From Pseudomonas frederiksbergensis (lineage in GTDB: Bacteria > Pseudomonadota > Gammaproteobacteria > Pseudomonadales > Pseudomonadaceae): a stretch of 64,000 nt of DNA. Location of the stretch: positions 1,178,001-1,242,000 of the forward strand of contig NZ_CP142104.1 of NCBI RefSeq assembly GCF_035751725.1, in the 5' to 3' direction. The position numbers and the translations under genes are program-made. Shown piece by piece: positions 57,462 to 64,000 of this stretch (positions are counted from its first letter, which is position 1; each line of letters begins with the position of its first letter). The notes beneath the pieces were generated by a model, which did no database searches, was not told the origin of the DNA, and saw only the letters and a program-made list of their open reading frames with translations.

Positions 57462-57537
57462 GTTTCTTCACTGAGCCTGTGTGAACGCAGGCCTTTGAGC
57501 TCCCTCGCTACAGGGGATCGTGCTCAGCCTTGGGCTT

Positions 57538-58719
57538 TTACAGTTCGATCTTGACCGCCTGGGAAGCGCGGGTCGCCTTGGCGCGGGCGGCTTCGATGGA
57601 TTCGTCGCGGGCCAGGGCCACGCCCAGGCGGCGCTGGCCGTTGACTTCCGGTTTGCCGAACAGACGCAGCGCCGTGTCCGGCTCGCTCAGGGCGGCGCCG
57701 AGATTGGCGAACGCGGTCTGGGTCGACTGGCCTTCCACCAGGATCACCGCCGAAGCCGAAGGGCCGAACTGGCGGATCAACGGGATTGGCAAACCGAGAA
57801 TGGCGCGGGCGTGCAAGGCGAACTGCGACAGGTCCTGGGAAATCAGCGTCACCAGGCCGGTGTCGTGCGGGCGCGGCGAGACTTCGCTGAACCACACCTG
57901 GTCGCCCTTGATGAACAGCTCGACACCAAACAGGCCGCGACCACCCAGGGCCTCGGTCACTGCCTTGGCGACGCGCTCGGATTCGGCCAAGGCCACCGGG
58001 CTCATGGCCTGGGGCTGCCAGGATTCCTGATAGTCGCCTTTTTCCTGGCGGTGGCCGACGGGTGCGCAGAACGTCGTGCCGCCCACGTGACGCACGGTGA
58101 GCAAGGTGATTTCGTAGTCGAAGTCGATGAAGCCTTCGATGATCACCCGACCCTTGCCGGCACGGCCGCCTTCCTGGGCGTAGTCCCAGGCTTTCTGCAC
58201 GTCATCGGCGCTGCGCAGCAGGCTCTGGCCCTTGCCCGAGGAACTCATCACCGGCTTGACCACGCACGGGAAGCCCAGGGTTTGCACAGCCTTGCGGTAG
58301 TCTTCGACAGTGTCGGCGAAAAAGTACGGCGAGGTCGGCAGGCCCAGCTCTTCGGCGGCCAGGCGACGAATACCTTCGCGGTTCATGGTCAGTTGCGCGG
58401 CGCGAGCGGTAGGGATCACCGTGAAACCTTCGGCTTCCAGTTCCACCAGGGTCGCAGTGGCGATGGCTTCGATTTCCGGCACGATGTAGTGCGGCTTCTC
58501 GGCCTCGATCACCGCGCGCAGGGCGGCGCCGTCGAGCATGTTGATCACGTGGCTGCGGTGGGCCACTTGCATGGCCGGTGCATTGGCATAGCGATCCACA
58601 GCAATCACCTCGACGCCCAGGCGCTGCAGCTCGATTACCACTTCCTTGCCCAGCTCACCGCTGCCACACAACAAAACGCGGGTCGCGGTGGGCGACAATG
58701 GAGTTCCGATACGGGTCAT
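57538..58719 (-). CDS. purT: formate-dependent phosphoribosylglycinamide formyltransferase PurT
   Basis: PurT uses formate and ATP to formylate GAR in purine synthesis, an alternative to the folate enzyme PurN. The 393-residue ATP-grasp protein has [55 protein letters not shown], and [17 protein letters not shown]. The ATG at 58719 gives [17 protein letters not shown] after GAGG. It is one of two purine genes here (with purL), but the two are 16 kb apart. Confidence 0.95.
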   Translation of the reverse strand: MTRIGTPLSPTATRVLLCGSGELGKEVVIELQRLGVEVIAVDRYANAPAMQVAHRSHVINMLDGAALRAVIEAEKPHYIVPEIEAIATATLVELEAEGFTVIPTARAAQLTMNREGIRRLAAEELGLPTSPYFFADTVEDYRKAVQTLGFPCVVKPVMSSSGKGQSLLRSADDVQKAWDYAQEGGRAGKGRVIIEGFIDFDYEITLLTVRHVGGTTFCAPVGHRQEKGDYQESWQPQAMSPVALAESERVAKAVTEALGGRGLFGVELFIKGDQVWFSEVSPRPHDTGLVTLISQDLSQFALHARAILGLPIPLIRQFGPSASAVILVEGQSTQTAFANLGAALSEPDTALRLFGKPEVNGQRRLGVALARDESIEAARAKATRASQAVKIEL

Positions 58720-58808
58720 CTGAAGGTCCTCAAACAGGAGCGGGTCATTGGGGCGCGCGCCGGGCGAGCTTCCCATGGGAGAAAGCGCGGCATTTTACAT
58801 GAACCGCG

Positions 58809-59276
58809 TCAGCCGGCGATGGCCTGTTTGCGCAGGCGCCAGGCCATGATCAGCCAGACGGCCGTGACCCCGGCGAATTTCGAGAGCAGGGCGGTCGTCA
58901 CCACTGCGGGGGTCAGGGCGTCGATCAGGCCGAAGAAAATGAAGGTGTCGAGGGGGATGCTCAAGGCCGAACTGATCCACAGACGGTCATGCAGCGGACG
59001 CTTGGTGACGGTGAACACCAGCCAGTCGATGCACTCCGATACGGCGAACGCGGTGGCGCTGGCCAGGGCGATGGTCGGGTCGCAAGTGACGTAGGACAAC
59101 ACCAGCGCCGCCAGCATCGCCACGATGGCGCCGTGGCCGAAACGGGTCTGCACCATGTCGCGCAACACGAACACCAGCCCGCCCCAGGCCGACCAGATGA
59201 CGTCCAGGTGCGGCGCGGCGGAGAAAGCGAAGTTGATCAGCACGACGCTGCCGATGTAGGCGATCAGGAAAAGCAT
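58809..59276 (-). CDS. VUT family membrane protein (YhhQ-like, possible queuosine precursor transporter)
   Basis: The product is a 155-residue protein with five or six hydrophobic segments (LFLIAYIGSVVLINFAF, IVAMLAALVLSYVTC, IALASATAFAVSECIDWLVF, SIPLDTFIFFGLID, AVWLIMAW) and the VUT hallmarks WSAWGGLVFVLRDMVQTRFG and AVSECIDW. YhhQ imports 7-cyano-7-deazaguanine; this group is shorter than E. coli YhhQ, so substrate is open. I use the ATG at 59276; a GTG at 59288 is possible. Confidence 0.85.
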   Translation of the reverse strand: MLFLIAYIGSVVLINFAFSAAPHLDVIWSAWGGLVFVLRDMVQTRFGHGAIVAMLAALVLSYVTCDPTIALASATAFAVSECIDWLVFTVTKRPLHDRLWISSALSIPLDTFIFFGLIDALTPAVVTTALLSKFAGVTAVWLIMAWRLRKQAIAG

Positions 59277-59328
59277 GGGGCGGGGCACCTGGTATTGCCG
59301 GATAAGGTATTAAAGGACAGCGATAGCA

Positions 59329-59362
59329 CCTGTGGCGAGGGAACAAGCTCCCTCGCCACAGG
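59329..59362. repeat. REP sequence, family B
   Basis: CCTGTGGCGAGGGA and TCCCTCGCCACAGG arms enclose acaagc; it lies between the VUT and siderophore-interacting-protein genes on the same strand. Confidence 0.88.
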
Positions 59363-59411
59363 TGGATGGCGGTTTCAATGGGTGAAGAGTACTTCAGCCA
59401 CCGCCACGCCC

Positions 59412-60197
59412 TCAATCTTCCTCACTGTTATCCAGTTTCCAATACCCCACCGCCTTCACGAAATCCTGGTCCAGCCCTTTCTCTTCCAGCAGCACCCTGC
59501 GAATCTGCCGCGACACTTTGCTTTCGGTCGCGACCCAGGCGTACAGCTTGCCGCCGGGCATCTCCAGCTGCTGCACGGTGCGCAGCAGGCTGTCCTGGCG
59601 ACCCTCGCGCAACACCCAGATCACATGCACCTGCGCCGGGCTGTGGAGCACTTGCTGTTCGGCGCCATTTTCCACTTCCACCACCACCAGCGCACGCCGA
59701 TTGGGGGCGAGGCCCTCGAGGCGACGGGCGATGGCGGGCAGGGCGGTTTCGTCGCCGATCAACAGGTAGCTGTCGAAGATGTCCGGTACGACCATCGAGC
59801 CCCGGGGGCCGGCGATATACAGGTGGTGCCCCGGTGCTGCCTGCGCGGCCCAGGTCGAGGCAGGGCCGTCACCGTGGAGCACGAAGTCGATGTCCAGTTC
59901 GAGGGTGTCCAGGTCATAGCGGCGCGGGGTGTAGTCGCGCATTTCAGGCATCGGGCCCTGGGCTTTGCCGGCAGTGGGGTTGAAATCTTCCAGGGCGGCG
60001 TGCTCCTCCGCATTTTGTGGGAACAGCAGCTTTACGTGATCGTCCGTGCCCAGGCTGACGAACCCGGCCAGCTCCGGCCCGCCGACCGTGATGCGGCGCA
60101 TGCGCGGGGTCAGGTCCTCGACCCGCAGCACTTGCAGGCGGCGGCGTTTGATCTCGTGGCTGACGCGGTGAATGGTGTTTGGATCGATTTCGGTCAT
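59412..60197 (-). CDS. siderophore-interacting protein (ferric-chelate reductase, ViuB/YqjH family)
   Basis: The 261-residue flavoprotein reduces ferric siderophores in the cytosol to release iron. It has the FAD-binding segment MRDYTPRRYDLDTLELDIDF, GPRGSMVVPD and the NAD(P)H-side motifs LLIGDETALPAIARRLEGL and YAWVATESKVSRQIRRVL, typical of the SIP family. The ATG at 60197 overlaps the PadR gene by 4 bases (ATGA), so both form one transcript, as in E. coli yqjI/yqjH context though there they are divergent. Confidence 0.92.
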   Translation of the reverse strand: MTEIDPNTIHRVSHEIKRRRLQVLRVEDLTPRMRRITVGGPELAGFVSLGTDDHVKLLFPQNAEEHAALEDFNPTAGKAQGPMPEMRDYTPRRYDLDTLELDIDFVLHGDGPASTWAAQAAPGHHLYIAGPRGSMVVPDIFDSYLLIGDETALPAIARRLEGLAPNRRALVVVEVENGAEQQVLHSPAQVHVIWVLREGRQDSLLRTVQQLEMPGGKLYAWVATESKVSRQIRRVLLEEKGLDQDFVKAVGYWKLDNSEED

Positions 60198-60760
60198 TGG
60201 CTTGACTCCGAGACAGGTGGACGGTCGCAACCGTCGACGATGGCTTTGGCGGTGGCGTTGAGCAAGTCGCACACCCGCCGGGTTTCTTCAGGACTCCAGC
60301 GGCCAGAGTGATTTTGCAGCGCATGGCGCAGGTTATACACCGCTTCCTGGACCTGCGGGGGGCGATCATGGCCGTGCAGCGTGCGCTTGCTGTCTTCAAT
60401 GCGTGTGCGCACCTCTTCCAGCGTCTGGGCCTGCTTCTCAAGTGATAGACGTCCAGCATCGGTCACGCTGTAGCATTTTTTTTCTGTTTCAACGCAGCAG
60501 GTGACCATCGCGTTTTTTTCCAGGAAGGCCAGGGCCGGGTAGATCACCCCAGGGCTGGGGCTATAGGCCCCTTCGAACATCTTTTCGATCCTGCGGATCA
60601 GGTCATAGCCATGGCAGGGCTGTTCAGCGATCAGGGCCAACGACAGTAACTTGAGGTCCCCGGCGGCGAATACACGAGCGTTGCGTCGGTTACGGTCACG
60701 ACCGGTCGGGTGTCGCTCGAAACCATCGTGGGCGTTGGGATCGGAATAAGGGGCTGCCAT
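60194..60760 (-). CDS. PadR family regulator (YqjI-like)
   Basis: The 188-residue protein has a PadR winged helix (LKLLSLALIAEQPCHGYDLI; AYSPSPGVIYPALAFLEKNA) and a helical C-terminal dimerisation region. The pairing with a siderophore-interacting protein points to E. coli YqjI, an iron/nickel-linked repressor of yqjH. The His/Cys-rich metal-binding N-terminus of YqjI is reduced here to a short arm (SDPNAHDGFERHPTGRDRN), so sensing may differ. The ATG at 60760 has GGAG at 8 bases. Three GATATATC-like boxes lie upstream. Confidence 0.88.
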   Translation of the reverse strand: MAAPYSDPNAHDGFERHPTGRDRNRRNARVFAAGDLKLLSLALIAEQPCHGYDLIRRIEKMFEGAYSPSPGVIYPALAFLEKNAMVTCCVETEKKCYSVTDAGRLSLEKQAQTLEEVRTRIEDSKRTLHGHDRPPQVQEAVYNLRHALQNHSGRWSPEETRRVCDLLNATAKAIVDGCDRPPVSESSQ

Positions 60761-60813
60761 GTACTGCTCTCCATGCTGCATAAGTTAATGCGAAGTGCTG
60801 GTTCTTTATTTGA

Positions 60814-60856
60814 GATACATCTTTGCGCTTGATATATCTTGAAGTTGAGATATATC
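60814..60856. promoter_or_regulatory. three GATA(T/C)ATC boxes upstream of the PadR gene
   Basis: GATACATC (60814-60821), GATATATC (60831-60838) and GATATATC (60849-60856) are (near-)palindromes spaced 17 and 18 bases apart. They are likely autoregulatory sites of the PadR protein. Binding is inferred. Confidence 0.6.
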
Positions 60857-61117
60857 TAGTTGAGTTGATGTTGTATGAGTTGCCCAAGACCTTACCTGAA
60901 TGAGTCGGGCTTGAGAGGAGGGCGCCTTTTTTTATGATTTTTATTGACTTTTATAGAGGCCGCTTGGTGCATGGTTTTGTGGGCAGTTTCTTACATCCAA
61001 ATTGGCGTTTTAAATGAATTAAGGTATTTTTCTCTCTTTTGTATGGTGGAATTACTACAAGTGCTTGGGAATTTGCCTGCTTTTTTTTAGTTGTTAAGAA
61101 CCGATCATGCCCAGCGT
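60857..61117. other. AT-rich region upstream of the fimbrial genes
   Basis: The stretch is strikingly AT-rich for this genome, with runs such as TTTTTTTATGATTTTTATTG near 60926-60950 and TTTTTTTTAG near 61080. No ORF is present. It probably contains the fimbrial promoter and could be a target of MvaT-type xenogeneic silencing; both are inferences. Confidence 0.5.
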
Positions 61118-61159
61118 TGAAGTTGCAGCTCTCGAACTATTAGGCGAGCTGCAACTTCA
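61118..61159 (+). other. 14-bp perfect hairpin in the fimbrial leader
   Basis: TGAAGTTGCAGCTC (61118-61131) pairs perfectly with GAGCTGCAACTTCA (61146-61159) over a 14-base loop, ending 37 bases before the pilin start. It has only CCCTTCTCTTT after it, so it could be an attenuator or mRNA-stabilising structure rather than a strong terminator. Confidence 0.75.
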
Positions 61160-61196
61160 GCCCTTCTCTTTATGGCTATGAACAGGTATTAACAAC

Positions 61197-61688
61197 ATGC
61201 TCAAACAATTCATGACCGGTGCTTCGCTGGCAGCCGCTGCCCTGAGTTCCTCGCTGGCATTCGCCGCCGATGATGCGCGCTCGTCCATCCATATCAGCGC
61301 GAACATCCCGACCCAACAGTTCCATGTGCAGCCGCGCAACCCGGACTTCGGTAAGGATGAGACCATGAGCTACAACACGGTCAGCGGCACCTTGTCGTCG
61401 TTGCGCGCTACCTATGACGTGAAGAACACCGAGGGCTCGGTCCACGCCTACATCGAGGGCGGTCCGGCGGCGCTGTACAACGGCAGCAACTCCATCGCGC
61501 TGACCACGGCTTTCAACGGCGTCACCCTGACCGCCACGCCTCAGGAAGTGGTGGACGATGCGACCTCCACACCGGGTACCCAGGCTGACATGACCATCGT
61601 CGCCGCCAGGCCGCTCGATACCCAGAACGGCCTGTACACCGCCGACATGACCGTCATCTTCGACGCCGTGCCTCGCGCTACTCCGTGA
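61197..61688 (+). CDS. CS1-type (alpha) fimbrial major subunit
   Basis: The 163-residue protein has a signal peptide (MLKQFMTGASLAAAALSSSLAFA) and a mature domain without cysteines. Its beta-rich pattern (SSIHISANIPTQQFHVQP, YNTVSGTLSSLRATYDVKNT, DMTIVAARPL, GLYTADMTVIFDAVP) resembles CS1/CFA-I/cable (CblA) pilins, and the usher gene after it belongs to that pathway. Subunits are polymerised by donor-strand exchange. A chaperone gene usually stands first in these operons; none is seen upstream. Pilin assignment rests partly on the usher. Confidence 0.82.
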   Translation: MLKQFMTGASLAAAALSSSLAFAADDARSSIHISANIPTQQFHVQPRNPDFGKDETMSYNTVSGTLSSLRATYDVKNTEGSVHAYIEGGPAALYNGSNSIALTTAFNGVTLTATPQEVVDDATSTPGTQADMTIVAARPLDTQNGLYTADMTVIFDAVPRATP

Positions 61689-61695
61689 TGTCATT

Positions 61696-61765
61696 CAATG
61701 CCCGCTGAGGTTCTCCTCTTCGGGCATTGCTGCAGGCCGGCCGGTCTTCCCCAGCCGGTCGGCCT
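61696..61765 (+). other. two hairpins between pilin and usher genes
   Basis: CAATGCCCG/CGGGCATTG (61696-61729) and AGGCCGGCCGG/CCGGTCGGCCT (61734-61765) stand one after the other in the 121-base gap. Like those after other major pilin genes, they may protect pilin mRNA or cut usher expression. Confidence 0.7.
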
Positions 61766-61809
61766 GTCCCTGAAACGCCCAGATAGCTCGCTGATTAGAG
61801 AGTCCGTTG

Positions 61810-64000
61810 ATGTTTCCGATGACACCCATCGCGGGTGCGCTCGCGCTGCTGTTGTGCGCGAACGCATTCGCCGCGCCGACTGCCCCTGGTACGACACCGA
61901 AAAGCTTGTTGTCCCAGGCCAAAGGCTTGCCGGCGGAATTTGAATCCCATTTCTTCGATGTGCCCTTGGCGGTTCGTGTTGAACTCAATCAACAGTTCCT
62001 CGGCGAAGCCATGGTGGTATTGAGCCGGGACGACCGCATCACATTGCTCGAATTCACCGATACCCAGGACAGTTCGATCAATCACGTCGAGCGCCAGCAA
62101 TGGGAGCAACACCTCAAGCAGGGGCAGCCGTTGGGCGCCTGCGAAGCTGGGTGCCCGTCCGGGCTGCTCGCCGTGCACTACAGCCTCGAAAATTCATTGG
62201 TTTCGATCCTGACCCGGGACGTGGAGCGCTTGACGCAAGCCAAGCGTTACTACGATCAGCCGGAAGAAGGCAGCCTGGGCCTGATCTTCAACAACCAACT
62301 CAATATCAATGGTGGCCAGGAACAGGACACTGGCGGGCGTTACGGCCTCAATGCCAGTTCCAGCCTCGGCAACTGGAGCCAGTCGCTGGACTTGCAACTC
62401 TCGCGTCTTGGCGGCCCGGACGACAAGCTGTACCACGCCGTCCATGAGCTCCATACCCAGCGGGAAATGGAAGGCTCCTTCTTTCGCCTGGGCTACTTCA
62501 CGCCCGGTTCCGATGGCTTGAACCGGCAGATTCGTTCATTCGGTGCCAACCCGGACACCGCATTGGGCGTGATGTACGGCAGTTCCGACAGCCTGGCGAT
62601 CGACAATCCGAAACCCAGCGTCTACCCCATTTATGTCACCGCGAGCCGCCAGGCTTCGGTGGAAATCTATCGCAATGGCCTGCTGATCAATACCCAGGCC
62701 GTCAGCGCCGGGCTGCAAAGCCTGGACACCCGCCCCTTGCCTGGCGGGATCTACGAAGTGGAAGTGCGGCTGGTCGAGGATGGGCAAATCACTGCCACCA
62801 GCCAGGAGCTGGTCTACAAGCCCAACAATTGGAGCAACTCCGAAGACCGCTGGCGCTACAACCTGTTCGCCGGCCGCGAGACCCGGCTCTGGAGCAACTG
62901 GGAAGACCAGCCGTCAGGGTTCATGACGGCCGGGGTCGGCCTCAATTACCTGTTGCATCCCCGGGTGATCCTGGGCGCCTCCACCCGCAAGGTGCAGGAC
63001 AAGATGCAAGTCGGCACCTCGGTGGACTGGACCCTGGGCACCAGCACCAGCCTGTACGCCAACGTCTATAAAACCCAGGACTACGGCAACGGCATGGACC
63101 TGCAAGGGCTGTACAGCTATGGCCAGGGCAGCATCGTCGCCAGCCACAACCGCAGTTGGCTGGACACCCGCAACACTTACGAAACCCTGCCGGACGGTAC
63201 CCGCATCCGCCAACGTGACGTGTACGTCGGCCATACCAGCAACTCGTCGCTGTCGGTCAATCATCGCTTGAGCAACAAGACGTCCATCAATGGGCGGCTG
63301 GCCTACAGCGAAGGCAACGTGCAGGGCACCGGCCTGGACCTGGGTTGGACCCAGCGGGGCAAATTACGCGGCAGCGATGCCAACTGGCGATTGTCGGTGT
63401 TCGATCGCCCCGGTACTTCCAGCACGGCCGACAAGCGCAATCGCGGCCTGGACTTGAGCGTCAGTGTCGCCCTGGGTGGGCCGGGCGAGTACTGGTCGGG
63501 TAGCGTCGGCACGCGCACCTCCCGCGATGGCGCACGGGACAACAACGCCTCGCTGTCATACCGCCGCGACCTGCAGGACCATGTCCTGCAAAGCGTCTCT
63601 GCCACTGCACTGGCTGACACTTATGGCGTGGGCCTGTCCGGCATCGCCAGCTTCCAGACCGACTCGCTGTATGGCGATGGCTTCGTCCAGCGTTCGTCCT
63701 ACAACGACAACCTCACCGGCGGCCTCAACCTGAGCAGCACGGTGGCCGTGGGCGGCAGCAAGGCAGCCTTTACCGCCATACCCCATGGGCGCGGCGCGGG
63801 GATGATCGTCGATGTGGAAGCCGACGTGGATGACGTGATCCTGCGCGCCGACGACTTGACCGGCGGCAGCACCACCTTGCATCCAGGTCGTAACTTCGTC
63901 CCCATCACTGCCTATAAAAACAGCATGGTCACCTTCGACTTCGAAGGCGTGCACCCTCCGGCGGCGAGCATCGAGCCCTCGCGCACTCGTTATCACTTGA
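61810..64000 (+). CDS. CS1-family outer-membrane fimbrial usher (3' end outside window)
   Basis: The frame is open from the ATG at 61810 to the last base (730 codons) with no stop, so the gene is cut by the window. It starts with a signal peptide (MFPMTPIAGALALLLCANAFA). Features of TcfC/CooC/CblC ushers include GSLGLIFNNQLNINGG, EGSFFRLGYFTPG, SVEIYRNGLLINTQAVSAGL with LPGGIYEVEVRLVEDGQ, and a long beta-barrel region. The usher secretes and assembles the pilin encoded upstream. CEAGC near residue 118 may form a disulfide. An alternative ATG is at 61819. Confidence 0.88.
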   Translation, partial: MFPMTPIAGALALLLCANAFAAPTAPGTTPKSLLSQAKGLPAEFESHFFDVPLAVRVELNQQFLGEAMVVLSRDDRITLLEFTDTQDSSINHVERQQWEQHLKQGQPLGACEAGCPSGLLAVHYSLENSLVSILTRDVERLTQAKRYYDQPEEGSLGLIFNNQLNINGGQEQDTGGRYGLNASSSLGNWSQSLDLQLSRLGGPDDKLYHAVHELHTQREMEGSFFRLGYFTPGSDGLNRQIRSFGANPDTALGVMYGSSDSLAIDNPKPSVYPIYVTASRQASVEIYRNGLLINTQAVSAGLQSLDTRPLPGGIYEVEVRLVEDGQITATSQELVYKPNNWSNSEDRWRYNLFAGRETRLWSNWEDQPSGFMTAGVGLNYLLHPRVILGASTRKVQDKMQVGTSVDWTLGTSTSLYANVYKTQDYGNGMDLQGLYSYGQGSIVASHNRSWLDTRNTYETLPDGTRIRQRDVYVGHTSNSSLSVNHRLSNKTSINGRLAYSEGNVQGTGLDLGWTQRGKLRGSDANWRLSVFDRPGTSSTADKRNRGLDLSVSVALGGPGEYWSGSVGTRTSRDGARDNNASLSYRRDLQDHVLQSVSATALADTYGVGLSGIASFQTDSLYGDGFVQRSSYNDNLTGGLNLSSTVAVGGSKAAFTAIPHGRGAGMIVDVEADVDDVILRADDLTGGSTTLHPGRNFVPITAYKNSMVTFDFEGVHPPAASIEPSRTRYHL

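Noticed and set aside
55234..57471. 745-codon minus-strand frame opposite gcd
   Set aside because: Antisense shadow, composition biased to His, Arg and Gly, no recognisable domain.

Overview
The window is chromosomal DNA from a Pseudomonas, most likely of the P. fluorescens species complex. GC content and GC3 are high, and most gene blocks keep the order I remember from P. aeruginosa and P. putida (lepA-lepB-rnc-era-recO-pdxJ, pepA-holC-valS, moaCDE, the nag cluster, dauBAR next to rhlB). Short palindromic repeats of the Pseudomonas REP/REPIN type are scattered between genes. No rRNA, tRNA, CRISPR array, insertion sequence or prophage was seen.

Layout. 1-2.5 kb: end of a PhoH-type ATPase gene and moaC-moaD-moaE (molybdopterin synthesis). 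2.6-6.5 kb: D-arginine module, a basic amino-acid binding protein facing dauB-dauA-dauR, with the same TCCA-N3-TGGA dyad in front of both units. 6.5-8.8 kb: rhlB helicase and an EstB-type carboxylesterase. 8.8-13.4 kb: the aapJQMP general amino-acid ABC transporter behind a strong sigma-54 promoter match. 13.4-14.3 kb: mqsRA toxin-antitoxin pair with its palindromic operator. 14.4-18.4 kb: FadR-type regulator with MFS exporter, then small housekeeping genes. 18.4-26.7 kb: yejK, an HU gene, rlmF, valS, holC, pepA. 27-35.4 kb: lptF-lptG, lepA-lepB-rnc-era, recO, pdxJ. 35.4-41.4 kb: mltF, purL and a small Nif3-like protein. 41.5-48.7 kb: N-acetylglucosamine operon nagR-nagA-SIS deaminase-nagF-nagE. 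49-50.9 kb: a low-GC accessory island. 51-60.8 kb: L,D-transpeptidase, Nudix enzymes, gamma carbonic anhydrase, gcd glucose dehydrogenase, purT, and a PadR/siderophore-interacting-protein pair. 61.1-64 kb: start of a CS1-type (alpha) fimbrial operon, cut by the window edge.

How genes work together. DauA oxidises D-amino acids to imino/keto acids and DauB reduces 2-ketoarginine to L-arginine; DauR senses the substrate and probably also controls the adjacent binding protein. NagE/NagF import and phosphorylate GlcNAc, NagA and the SIS enzyme convert it to fructose-6-P, and NagR acts at paired sites beside its own promoter. Gcd begins periplasmic glucose oxidation. LptF/LptG export LPS; LepB, Era, Rnc, LepA and RecO are core functions.

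Most notable: (1) the island at 49.06-50.9 kb, where a nucleotidyltransferase-like protein overlaps a small unrecognised helical protein, and the pair is bracketed by a 68-bp repeat whose two copies differ in a way that preserves an RNA hairpin with an identical loop; (2) the shared DauR-type operator; (3) the sigma-54 promoter of aap; (4) apparent loss of the DUF4845 gene normally between lepB and rnc; (5) a second, catalytically dead EIIB domain in NagE.
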